DNA of 64,000 nucleotides, from contig NZ_LGHT01000025.1 of the NCBI RefSeq assembly GCF_001202035.1, positions 186,001 through 250,000 of the forward strand, written 5' to 3'. Position 1 is the stretch's first letter; each line of letters begins with the position of its first letter. Source of the stretch: Pseudorhodobacter wandonensis (GTDB lineage: Bacteria; Pseudomonadota; Alphaproteobacteria; Rhodobacterales; Rhodobacteraceae). Position numbers and translations under genes: made by a program. Below, piece by piece: positions 36,701 to 44,198 of this stretch. Below the pieces are notes generated by a model, which was not told where the DNA came from, searched no databases, and worked only from the letters and a program-made list of their open reading frames with translations.

Positions 36701-37016
36701 AACAGCACGCCGCGAAAACAGATCGATCACGACGACAAGATACAGGAAGCCTTCGTGGATGCGGATGTTGGTGATGTCGCTCGACATTGTTCTCGAATCA
36801 ATCGCGAACAAGGTCTCGCCCCGGAACTGGTCTGGGGCATCGACATCGAACTCCCGGTTCAGAGCTTTGTCAACAACGACCGCAGGGCTGCCTCCATAAG
36901 TACCGGGCTTCTTTTTGTAACCAATCTGGGCCCTGATCCCTGCTAGGCGGGCTAAACGCCAAGCCCTGTTGGGGCTGATGTCTTCGCCAAGATCGCACAG
37001 AAAGTCGTGCAGCTTG

Positions 37017-37059
37017 CCCCTCTCGGCAGATTGCTGCGCAATCGCCTACCGGGCAATGG
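37017..37059 (-). repeat. Palindromic micro-element, copy c
   Basis: On the minus strand: CCATTGCCCGGTAGGC, GATTGCGCAGCAATC, TGCCGAGAGGGG. It has a GATTGC/GCAATC hairpin. It separates VYGY from KLHDFLCDLGE in orfB, in opposite orientation to copies a, b and d on the window plus strand, and shifts the reading frame. Confidence 0.72.
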
Positions 37060-37251
37060 GTATCCATACACGTCGCCGCTGTCATCCCAAGCCTGCTTCA
37101 GCAGCACGGTTTGACGCTGATCCTCAAGCGCTCGCTGACAAAATGGTTCACGCAGCCATGCGTAAAAACCGCTGGGATGAACCGACAGCATCCGGTACAT
37201 AGCCCTCACAGCAAAGATCGGCCGGTGTTCGGCGATAAACGCATACCTCAC

Positions 37252-37290
37252 CCGCTGCCCGCAGTGGATGTTTTCATCCGCGAGAGGGGG
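37252..37290 (+). repeat. Palindromic micro-element, copy d
   Basis: Reads CCGCTGCCCGCAGTGG, ATGTTTTCATCC, GCGAGAGGGGG. Hairpins CCGCTG/CAGTGG and GGATG/CATCC differ in sequence from copy b but keep the structure. It lies between the end of orfA (FARES) and the start of orfB (RYAFIAEH). Confidence 0.72.
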
Positions 37291-37458
37291 GATTCCCTGG
37301 CGAAGTATGCCGTCGGCGTTTTTAGGATGTCCCGGCCCGAAGTTACCCGCAGCAGGTCCCGCTTAAACCGCCGGATCTCATGAGCTTGCGCATCAACCTC
37401 TTGAATCACCTTTGCGGGCCGCAAAAATTGCTTCTTCCAGGTGTAGATAGACTTGGTG

Positions 37459-37501
37459 CTCCCTCTCAACGGTTGCTACGCATTCGCCTGCCGTGCAACG
37501 G
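37459..37501 (-). repeat. Palindromic micro-element, copy e
   Basis: On the minus strand: CCGTTGCACGGCAGGC, GAATGCGTAGCAACC, GTTGAGAGGGAG. It is closest to copy c. Inserted in orfA between AERL and STKSIYTW, introducing a TAG stop. Confidence 0.72.
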
Positions 37502-37664
37502 CCCCCCACAATCGCTCGGCCACGTCGCGGACCGGGTAGCCCCGATCCTCGACGTGGGCGACTGCATCGCGTCTAAACTCATCTGTGAATTTAGCTCCGG
37601 ACATATCGTCCTCCTTGCTTCCAAAATTACCAAGCAAGGCGTCTGAAAATCTAGGGGCTATTCA

Positions 37665-38142
37665 GGTTGCGAGCAGGCCGTTGTGCGCCACAAGCCCCGC
37701 CCTCTCAGCAAGAACGGCTTGTGATATTACATCTCGGGCGATTTGGCGGAATGACTGGAATGGCAGAAAATGAAGCACGTTCTCGGCGCATCGTTCCACC
37801 CACAAACCCAAGGCAAGGTCGAGCGCTGGCGCCAGACCATGAAGAACCACCTCCTCGAAAACTACTACCTTCCCAGGCGATCTTGAGCGTCAGATCGGGG
37901 CCTTCGACGAGTACTACACAACCAACGCTACCACAGGAGCCTGAACAACCTCACACCCGCCGACGGCTACTTTGGCCGTGACAAAGCCATGCTGCTTGAA
38001 AGGGAGAAGATCAAGAAGCAGACACTCCGCCAACGCCGCTTGCAGCACCAAATACAAGCGGCATAGTCAATCACGCAAACGAACCTGAGCCTCCAATCCT
38101 CAAACCGTTCTGAGGCCCAATTCATTTGACGACGGACACATT
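37665..38142 (+). mobile_element. Remnant of a second IS3-family transposase (3' end)
   Basis: Plus-strand pieces in shifting frames: YISGDLAE, EWQKMKHVLGASFHPQTQGK, VERWRQTMKNHLLENYYL, then PGDLERQIGAFDEYY and NNLTPADGYFGRDKAMLLER, ending with QHQIQAA and TAG at 38065-38067. This is the conserved C-terminus of IS3-type transposases. After the stop, GGCCCAATTCATTTGACGAC near 38113-38132 resembles an IS terminal inverted repeat. It contains stops and a frameshift and lacks a 5' part. Confidence 0.75.
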
Positions 38143-38234
38143 GCGAATCCAAAACGGAAACCGCACATATAGCACTACGGCCAGAAGGATAATCTTTGGG
38201 ATGGTATAGAAATAATGAAAGGGACTGCATTTTA

Positions 38235-38624
38235 TCATCTCACGACGCTAATTTCTCGCGCTGCCCGCCTCAACGAATTTTCTTCTGACATTGCCCCACC
38301 AATAACGGCCATCATCACCGACACGCCCAATGGCCAAAACGCCAGCCGCCAAAGAGCCCTTGGTCGCACAGTGGAAATCAAGACAAAAGCTAGGGCGGCG
38401 GCCCAATTGGCAATTGCCAGCATCGCCAGACCGGCCCCCGTAACAAGCGCTGAAAACCTTGTATCAAACGGCCAGAGACCACCCGAAACCGTGGCCAGAG
38501 CAATCGCCGCCACCAGCAGACAGATCAGCGGCATCAGGTGCAGGCCAAGACGCAAAGTCTTGGCCGTTTGTTTGTTATTTGTGGTTGTCGTGCGTTCCAG
38601 CTGACAGCTCTCTCTTTTACATCG
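38235..38624 (-). CDS. Small hypothetical membrane protein
   Basis: The open frame runs from 38735 down to 38235, but the part with protein-like character begins near 38624 or at the Met of MPLICLLVAAIALATVSGGL. Two to three hydrophobic segments are seen (that one, LVTGAGLAMLAIANWAAALA and LAFWPLGVSVMMAVIGGAMS). I do not recognise a family; the start is uncertain. It lies just beyond the mobile-element remnants and may be a relic or a host gene. Confidence 0.4.
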   Translation of the reverse strand, partial: RCKRESCQLERTTTTNNKQTAKTLRLGLHLMPLICLLVAAIALATVSGGLWPFDTRFSALVTGAGLAMLAIANWAAALAFVLISTVRPRALWRLAFWPLGVSVMMAVIGGAMSEENSLRRAAREISVVR

Positions 38625-38735
38625 ACAAATTGGCGATGGTAGGGACCGGGCTCTTATCATCAGGAACGACCCATTGCAGACGCAGCACCCCACGGCCGGG
38701 CGGGAAGGAATGTAAGGCTGCAAGCCCGTCCGCAA

Positions 38736-39184
38736 ATGCGGTTTTTGTTGGTGCTTTCATATTGAAAGCCGGTCGGGTTTCAATGAACTGGAACGGTCCG
38801 GCACAAAGAGCGCGGTTGGCTGCGATGCTGCGCAAAAATCAAATGACGCAAAATGGGCTGCTTGATGTGTCGGCGCGCATCAGGATTTGCCCTCTTATTT
38901 TTTCCTATGTTTTCATCAGAAAATAATGTCAGCGACGTAAACTTGGTTAAACGCGCAGGCTCAAGCAAAGGCAAAAAAATGAGCCGATGCTGATTTGTAC
39001 CACCATAACGCAAGGTCAATATATTTAAGCGAATTCACAGAGTTGCACTTAGAGCGGCCAGAACTATTGCACGTCAGATTTGCTTTGCGATCTGCAATCT
39101 GCGGATGCATCCAGTTCGACAGGCGATCAGCGGCTAACCGTTGCGTCCAATGACGAAAGGCATAGTGCCAACAGCGCCGACAGT
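38736..39184. other. Intergenic region before the tonB operon end
   Basis: About 450 bp with no supported gene. Short open frames exist, but none resembles a protein I know. It separates mobile-element debris from the iron/heme cluster. Confidence 0.5.
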
Positions 39185-40024
39185 TCAGTTCTTCCCGATG
39201 AATTCAAATGCAAAATTTCGTTTGGCTGAGGGCGGCGGCGCGGGGAATGGGGCGGCGCGGCGGATGTGATCTAATGCCACCTGATCAAGCCTTGCATCGC
39301 CAGAAGATTTCGCGATGCTTGCGGATTGCAATGTACCATTCCCTGAAACCGAAAAGCTGACAACTACGCGCCCTTTCGCGGGGGATTTCGCTTTGCGAGT
39401 TCTGGAAATCTTGCGCAACACGGACGAGGCATAGCTTGCCGCCGCTTTGCCCCCATCGCCCTGCTGGTCTGCGGCCTTACCTTTGGCAATGGCGGATTTT
39501 CCGGCGACCTGACCAGATACACCCCCTTTTGTCCGGTTCTGATCAGAATTTCCGACCGCTTGCGGCTTGGCCTTGGGCGCTGGCTTTGACTTTTGGGGCC
39601 GCGGTTCTGGGCGCACCGGAACCGCATTGGGCACGGGAGTGATGGTCGCGTGCGTTTCGGGTTCGGTAGCGTATTGCGGGGCGGGTGCTGTGGCAACTTC
39701 GGGGGCCACGGGTTGGGGCGCTTTCGCAGACTCGACGGGTCGCGCGACCGCAACCACTGGCTGCATTTCCAAGGCAGACACGTCCAGCGGTGCCAAAGGC
39801 GTTGCTACCGCTTTGGGCGACAGGGTTGGTGCCACGGGGGCCACTGCCCCGCCCGCTGCCATATCGGCAAAACTATCCCCAAGCAGCGGGATCGCCTGCT
39901 CACCACCCGCGCTGAGGTCCGGCACAGGGCCTCTGGACAGGGCCAGATGCCCCACAGCTGCGGCATGAAGCGTGCCAGAAAGCGCAATCGTAGCCGTAGC
40001 AAAGACCAATTTGCGAAGGCTCAT
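39185..40024 (-). CDS. tonB: TonB-family energy transducer
   Basis: Transmits proton-motive force to the heme receptor. The 279 residues comprise an N-terminal membrane/signal segment (LVFATATIALSGTLHAAAVG), a Pro/Ala/Lys-rich periplasmic spacer and a C-terminal TonB domain (GRVVVSFSVSGNGTLQSASI then DQVALDHIRRAAPFPAPP). Its start overlaps the second exbD stop. It is the last gene of the hmuR-orf-exbB-exbD-exbD-tonB operon. Confidence 0.92.
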   Translation of the reverse strand: MSLRKLVFATATIALSGTLHAAAVGHLALSRGPVPDLSAGGEQAIPLLGDSFADMAAGGAVAPVAPTLSPKAVATPLAPLDVSALEMQPVVAVARPVESAKAPQPVAPEVATAPAPQYATEPETHATITPVPNAVPVRPEPRPQKSKPAPKAKPQAVGNSDQNRTKGGVSGQVAGKSAIAKGKAADQQGDGGKAAASYASSVLRKISRTRKAKSPAKGRVVVSFSVSGNGTLQSASIAKSSGDARLDQVALDHIRRAAPFPAPPPSAKRNFAFEFIGKN

Positions 40025-40407
40025 TCTGTCGTCCTTTCCGTCAGCAGCCGCACCTCACGCGCGCCCGCCTGCCGCAAGGCCCGCGCCACGGCGATTAGCT
40101 GTTCGGCGGGCAGATCGCGGTCTGGCATCACCCGCGCAATACCTGCGGCATCGGCGGGCAGCGCCGCGACAAATGCCGCAGCGTCGATTGGCCCCTGTTG
40201 CGAAAACGTCTGTCCCGTCACGTCGATTACCAATACATTGGGCGGAATGGCTGCCTTATTCGCCGCAACTTGCACCAGACGCACATTGGTTGGCACAGGC
40301 GGCGCGATGCTGCCTGCAACCAGAAAGAAAATCAGCATCAGAAAAACTACATTGATCAGGGTGATCGTCGGTTCCGGCTTTTTGCGTTGGAAACGGGGGG
40401 CGCGCAT
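40021..40407 (-). CDS. exbD: Biopolymer transporter ExbD (second copy)
   Basis: 128 residues with one N-terminal membrane helix (TITLINVVFLMLIFFLVAGS). The usual proton-conducting Asp of the helix (xxLxDxxF) appears here as Asn in LINVVFLML, whereas the first ExbD has LIDVIFLLLLFF. It overlaps tonB by four bases. The Asn suggests a structural, non-proton-conducting partner, which is inference. Confidence 0.88.
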   Translation of the reverse strand: MRAPRFQRKKPEPTITLINVVFLMLIFFLVAGSIAPPVPTNVRLVQVAANKAAIPPNVLVIDVTGQTFSQQGPIDAAAFVAALPADAAGIARVMPDRDLPAEQLIAVARALRQAGAREVRLLTERTTE

Positions 40408-40410
40408 CTG

Positions 40411-40782
40411 TTAGCCCAACACATGCAGCTGCGCGCCTGCCAGCCCTTGTAAGGCCGTCAGCACATCGGCCAAACGCTGCGCGGTCACGCCGGGTTGCGG
40501 GCTGATAAGAACAATGGGGGCTGGGGACAGTGCGGCAATGGCGGTTGCGACCTGATCCAGCGGGATTGACGCGCCATTAACGGACAGGCCATCAACCGCC
40601 AACCGCAGGAAAATAGGGGCTTCGGCAATCGTACCCCCTGCCCCGCCCTCGCTAAGTGCCAAGTCGCCCGTGCGGGTAAAGGTGGTTGTCAGCATAAAAA
40701 ACAGCAGCAGCAGAAAGATCACGTCGATCAGCGATGTCAGCGACAAGGCCCGCCGCCGCAGGGGGGCTGCGCGGCTAGGCAT
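40411..40782 (-). CDS. exbD: Biopolymer transporter ExbD (first copy)
   Basis: 123 residues from ATG 40780-40782. Membrane helix SLTSLIDVIFLLLLFFMLTT retains the essential Asp (LID). The frame is open further upstream within exbB, but that segment is not ExbD-like. The start overlaps the exbB stop region by eight bases; the second exbD begins a few bases after its end. Confidence 0.9.
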   Translation of the reverse strand: MPSRAAPLRRRALSLTSLIDVIFLLLLFFMLTTTFTRTGDLALSEGGAGGTIAEAPIFLRLAVDGLSVNGASIPLDQVATAIAALSPAPIVLISPQPGVTAQRLADVLTALQGLAGAQLHVLG

Positions 40783-41440
40783 GGGCCAGCCGTTCCACGG
40801 GATGCGCCACGATGTTTGCCTGCGGCAAGGCGGGGCCGCACAAGGTTTCGACCATCGCCTCGGCCAGCCGCCGCTGCGCCGCCACCCGCGCCTCAAGCCA
40901 TGTCAGGATCAGGGAAACCGGCATCGCAATCGCCAGCCCAACCGCCGTGGTCAGCAGCGCAACCCAGATGCCCCCCGCCAAAATTGACGGATCTACCGAG
41001 GCTCCCGCCCCTTGCAAGGCCTGAAACGCCTCGATCATGCCCAAAACAGTGCCGAACAGCCCCATCAGAGGTGCGATCTGAACAATCGCATCCAAGGCGC
41101 GGAAGCCCGCCTCCAACCGCGCCATCAGCGCCTCGGTTTCCGTATACAGCCTGTCGCGCAGATCGCGCGAAGGTGCGGCCATCGCCCGCGCCGCGAGTTG
41201 GCCCAGCGCGCCAGGCGCCGTGCCCAAGCTGGCGCGCGCAGCAGGCTTTTGGCCCGCATTCCACAACAAGAGTGCCTCGCGCAATGCGGCATCACGGCCG
41301 AGCAACTGGAATTGCCACAGCTTCCACAGCACCAGCGCCCCCGCCAGCACCGACAGCGCAAGCAGTAGCCCCACAACCCAACCCCCAAGTGCGATAAACT
41401 CTTGGACCGCGATGGCGGTTTGATGCAGCCAATTTGTCAT
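40775..41440 (-). CDS. exbB: ExbB/TolQ/MotA-type proton channel
   Basis: Inner-membrane channel powering TonB, 221 residues. Three membrane segments: N-terminal WVVGLLLALSVLAGALVLWK, then a pair in IVQIAPLMGLFGTVLGMIEA and GIWVALLTTAVGLAIAMPVS, both diagnostic of the family. It overlaps both the upstream small gene and the downstream exbD. Confidence 0.93.
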   Translation of the reverse strand: MTNWLHQTAIAVQEFIALGGWVVGLLLALSVLAGALVLWKLWQFQLLGRDAALREALLLWNAGQKPAARASLGTAPGALGQLAARAMAAPSRDLRDRLYTETEALMARLEAGFRALDAIVQIAPLMGLFGTVLGMIEAFQALQGAGASVDPSILAGGIWVALLTTAVGLAIAMPVSLILTWLEARVAAQRRLAEAMVETLCGPALPQANIVAHPVERLAHA

Positions 41441-41871
41441 CCTGACACCTCTGTACCCGTGACGCGCGATGTCACCGCAAGCCCTTTCATGCAGGCATCA
41501 GGGTCCATCCCTTTGCCCGTGCAGGTGTTGGCCGCGTTGATCAACAATTGGGCCACAGTGTCACAGGTCAGGCCCGGCAGATCAAACTGCCGTACCCGCT
41601 TGCGCCCCTGCGGCAGGTCTTGGAAATCCAGCAAGGTCAGGCGGTCAACTTGTCCTTGAGCGTTCAGCACGACGACCTCGAACACCACGGCTGACAGGTC
41701 GGCCCCCAGTTTGTTTTCGGCCAGAAAGCTGAGGCGGCAGGCCCCACCCGTTGCTGTGTCCATATCCTCGGCTGTGTTCAACTCTACAGCCAAGGACTGC
41801 GCGGCGGGCACGGATTGCGCGGCGGCGGGCCCCGCAATCAGCATACAAAGCGCCGCTACCCGCATCACCAT
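41437..41871 (-). CDS. Periplasmic protein of the heme-uptake operon, unknown function
   Basis: 144 residues with a signal peptide (MRVAALCMLIAGPAAAQS). The mature part holds four Cys residues (GACRLSF, LTCDTVA, NTCTGKG, DACMKGL), suggesting disulfides. It overlaps both hmuR (seven bases) and exbB (four bases), so it is translated with the heme receptor. I recall similar genes beside hmuR in roseobacters but know no function. Confidence 0.72.
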   Translation of the reverse strand: MVMRVAALCMLIAGPAAAQSVPAAQSLAVELNTAEDMDTATGGACRLSFLAENKLGADLSAVVFEVVVLNAQGQVDRLTLLDFQDLPQGRKRVRQFDLPGLTCDTVAQLLINAANTCTGKGMDPDACMKGLAVTSRVTGTEVSG

Positions 41872-43964
41872 GAGATGCTCTTTCCGATAGACAGCTTTGC
41901 ACTGCGGCCGGGGGCGGAATCCAGTGACAGGTTGTTGCGATAGTCGGCATTAAAGACATTGGTCAGTGACAGGTTCACATCCAGCCCCGCCATAACGCCA
42001 TCCTGCGGTTTCCACGTCACGAAAACATCATGCGTGTCATAGGCAGACCCCGACGTCGTGGCGGATGAGGTTGTGATCTTGTCGAAATATGCCGCGCGCC
42101 AACCGACTGTCAGGTTATGGTCTGGCAATTTCGCCCCCAGCGTCAGCGCCACGTTTTCGGCAGGCGTATCGGCCAGCGTTAACCCTGTGCTGCGGTCTTT
42201 GCTGCGCACATTGGAATAGGCAAGCTGGGCAAACCAACGGTCGGCGTCATAATCGGCCTCAACCTCTACCCCCCAGAGTTTGGCCGCCGCGATATTGCTG
42301 AAATAGGGCACCGCCGCCCCACCTGCCACACGCGGGGTTGTGGCGATCATGTTGGTGACATCGTTGTGAAATGCGGTGGTTTTCACCTGCAGCGTATCAC
42401 CCGCCGCAAACAGGCCAGTGCGTTGATATGTAAAACCCAACTCGATCGTATCGGCGCTTTCCTTGGCCAGGTTCAGGCTTGGCGTGCGTGCCGGCAGGCT
42501 GCTTGCCGCTTCGGATGAATACAGCTCATCCAAGGTTGGCATCCGTTCTGTGCGGGCGACCGAGCCAAAGACCGACCAGCTGTCATTCATTTTATACATC
42601 GCCGCCAGTTTTGGCGAAATCGCGCTGTCGTTTTGCGCCGTGCCCCCTGCCGCAATCGCCGCCGCACTGGGGGTCACATCGCCAAAATCCACCCGCACAC
42701 CGGGGATCAGGGTCAGCCGGTCATTCCAGACAAATTCACCCTGCACATAGGCACCCAGCTTGTTGTCCTTGCCTTCGGGGTGAAAAGCCATTGCCCCCGC
42801 GATAGAGGACGCGCTGCGGATTTGCTGCGAAACCTGCACCCCAAAGGTCAGGAAGTTCTCCCATCCGCCTGCCGACAAATCGGCGGTGTTTTCCAAACGC
42901 AGGCTGGTGGTTTTGTAACCATATTCACTGTCACACAACACAATGGTCCGCCCCGGCGCGCACATGGACCCGAGCGAGAAGTCGTCTTTTTCAACCTGCG
43001 TGTTCGTAAACGACAAGGTGGCGCTGACATCCCAGAGTGCACTTTCACTCATGGGGTTTTTCCACGTCAGCGCGACCGTATCATCAATCGTATGCACATC
43101 TGCCGTGCCAAAGCCCGCGACCGCAGCACCGCCCGTTTGCGCCACGACAGTATCGTCCAAATCGCTGTCCGTGCGCGACATGGACAGGGTCAGCGATTGC
43201 TCCTCGCCCAAGGCCCAAGTGCCTTTTAGCAGCCCCGACACACTGTCATGCGCGGTGCCGGGCAACACATTGCCAGCACCATCCTTGACATCATTGCCGG
43301 TGCTGTAATTCAGCGCCCCCAAATACTCGGCCCCGCCCTGTTTGGTGGCAAAAATCAGGCTTTGCTTGTTCCCATTGCCATTGCTGTCATAGGCCGATTT
43401 GAACCGCAGGGTCGTCGTCTTATCCTCGGGGATAAAATCGCTGGCGTCCTTGGTGGTAAAGGCCACCGCGCCGCCAATCGCCCCCGACCCGTAAAGTGTG
43501 GAAGACGCAGGCCCGCGCAGCACCTCGACCCGCTTGAACAGCTCCAGATCGCCAAAGAAAGACCCCATGCGGTATTGCTCAAAGAATTTGGGCGCACCGT
43601 CTACCGTCACAATAATCCGGCTTTCGGATGCTGTTTGCTCAGAATTGCCGATGCCACGAATATTGAACGCCTGCCCCAATGGTCGCGCCGAAGCACCCGC
43701 ACCCTGCACCCCCGGCACGGTCTTAAACAGCTCGGTCAGGGTTTCGGGCTGGTCACGATCCAAATCCTCTTGCTCTACCGAGGTGACGGCCTGCGGTGTG
43801 TCCATAGCCACTTTGGGCTGGCCAGCGCCAAGAATGATTCGCCCCAGCAGCGGCACATCAGCGGCCGTTTGCGCGGCGATTGGGCCAGCGGCCAAGGCGG
43901 CAACGGTCGCGGATGCCATAAGGCGGGCGGACATGGAAATATGGTAGGTGCGGTAAACAAGCAT
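41865..43964 (-). CDS. hmuR: TonB-dependent outer-membrane heme receptor
   Basis: Outer-membrane barrel importing heme, 699 residues. From ATG 43962-43964 (AAGGGA upstream) a signal peptide precedes a TonB-box-like and plug region (QAVTSVEQEDLDRDQPETLT then RVEVLRGPASSTLYGSGAIG). The C-terminal YRNNLSLDSAPGRSAKLSIG is the standard barrel end. ATG 43934 is an alternative start. Heme specificity is inferred from divergent hmuSTUV. Two TGA-N9-TCA dyads precede it. Confidence 0.92.
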   Translation of the reverse strand: MLVYRTYHISMSARLMASATVAALAAGPIAAQTAADVPLLGRIILGAGQPKVAMDTPQAVTSVEQEDLDRDQPETLTELFKTVPGVQGAGASARPLGQAFNIRGIGNSEQTASESRIIVTVDGAPKFFEQYRMGSFFGDLELFKRVEVLRGPASSTLYGSGAIGGAVAFTTKDASDFIPEDKTTTLRFKSAYDSNGNGNKQSLIFATKQGGAEYLGALNYSTGNDVKDGAGNVLPGTAHDSVSGLLKGTWALGEEQSLTLSMSRTDSDLDDTVVAQTGGAAVAGFGTADVHTIDDTVALTWKNPMSESALWDVSATLSFTNTQVEKDDFSLGSMCAPGRTIVLCDSEYGYKTTSLRLENTADLSAGGWENFLTFGVQVSQQIRSASSIAGAMAFHPEGKDNKLGAYVQGEFVWNDRLTLIPGVRVDFGDVTPSAAAIAAGGTAQNDSAISPKLAAMYKMNDSWSVFGSVARTERMPTLDELYSSEAASSLPARTPSLNLAKESADTIELGFTYQRTGLFAAGDTLQVKTTAFHNDVTNMIATTPRVAGGAAVPYFSNIAAAKLWGVEVEADYDADRWFAQLAYSNVRSKDRSTGLTLADTPAENVALTLGAKLPDHNLTVGWRAAYFDKITTSSATTSGSAYDTHDVFVTWKPQDGVMAGLDVNLSLTNVFNADYRNNLSLDSAPGRSAKLSIGKSISW

Positions 43965-44057
43965 GGGCGTCCCTTGACGTTAATTCTGCGAGAGGGGGCT
44001 GGCCTGCGGCCCAAAGCGGGGGCGGCATCATGCTGGCGGGCAGAGCGTTTTCATTTT

Positions 44058-44074
44058 CTGACTTGATCTGTCAG
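44058..44074. promoter_or_regulatory. Iron-responsive operator candidate, site 1 (hmuR/hmuS)
   Basis: CTGACTTGATCTGTCAG, a 17-bp dyad of form TGA-N9-TCA with CTGAC/GTCAG arms. Located between the divergent hmuR and hmuS. Resembles the IRO/RirA-type and iron-Rhodo-box motifs described for alphaproteobacteria; the actual regulator is unknown. Confidence 0.7.
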
Positions 44075-44093
44075 GAAAAGGCTTTTAGGTAAG

Positions 44094-44110
44094 CTGACAA
44101 TAACTGTCAA
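44094..44110. promoter_or_regulatory. Iron-responsive operator candidate, site 2 (hmuR/hmuS)
   Basis: CTGACAATAACTGTCAA, again TGA-N9-TCA, centred 36 bp from site 1. Two sites suit control of both divergent promoters. Confidence 0.7.
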
Positions 44111-44198
44111 GTATTACAGTTTTGAAAAACCGCTCCAGCCACCGCCTTTCTGCGGCCGCCAGACACAGCCCCCCTTTGACATAGAGAGGACCGCCGCG

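Larger units (their letters stand above)
36412..37251 (-). pseudogene. IS3-family transposase orfB, degraded
   Basis: Recognisable pieces in order: RYAFIAEHRPIFAVRAMYRM and HPSGFYAWLREP (N-term), KLHDFLCDLGEDISPN in a shifted frame, KKPGTYGGSPAVVVD-like sequence, SDITNIRIHEGFLYLVVVID (first catalytic Asp region), HALLMAVWRCKPK, and the C-terminal FFYNPQRK with GMLSPIAFEQQQKLKLQGG. The block between VHS and YNPQRK, which should hold the second Asp and the Glu of the DDE triad, is missing (about 80-85 residues by comparison with remembered relatives). Confidence 0.8.
37248..37604 (-). pseudogene. IS3-family transposase orfA, degraded
   Basis: Starts MSGAKFTDEFRRDAVAHVED from ATG 37602-37604 behind AAGGAGGA. 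The helix-turn-helix ends at VRDVAERL, where a 43-bp palindrome with an in-frame TAG interrupts it; STKSIYTWKKQF and the leucine-zipper part (EVDAQAHEIRRFKRDLLRVT) follow. A second palindrome is inserted after TAYFARES, exactly where relatives shift into orfB. Confidence 0.8.
36394..37664 (-). mobile_element. Dead IS3-family insertion sequence
   Basis: About 1.27 kb bounded by imperfect inverted ends: left TGAATAGCCGCTAGTTTCC, right (complement) TGAATAGCCCCTAGATTTTC. Inside are orfA and orfB of an IS3-type transposase on the minus strand, both disrupted. The element cuts the integrase pseudogene. No clear target duplication is seen at the ends. The interior carries several roughly 40-44 bp palindromic insertions (separate entries) and a deletion of the catalytic core in orfB. 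Confidence 0.85.

Noticed and set aside
38617-38835. 72-codon minus-strand frame upstream of the small membrane protein
   Set aside because: No recognisable family and no ribosome site; may be a relic, but I cannot support it.
43985-44000. TGCGAGAGGGGGC resembles the tail of the palindromic micro-element
   Set aside because: The flanking sequence lacks the CCGGCAGG part and the central hairpin, so only the short tail matches; treated as chance.
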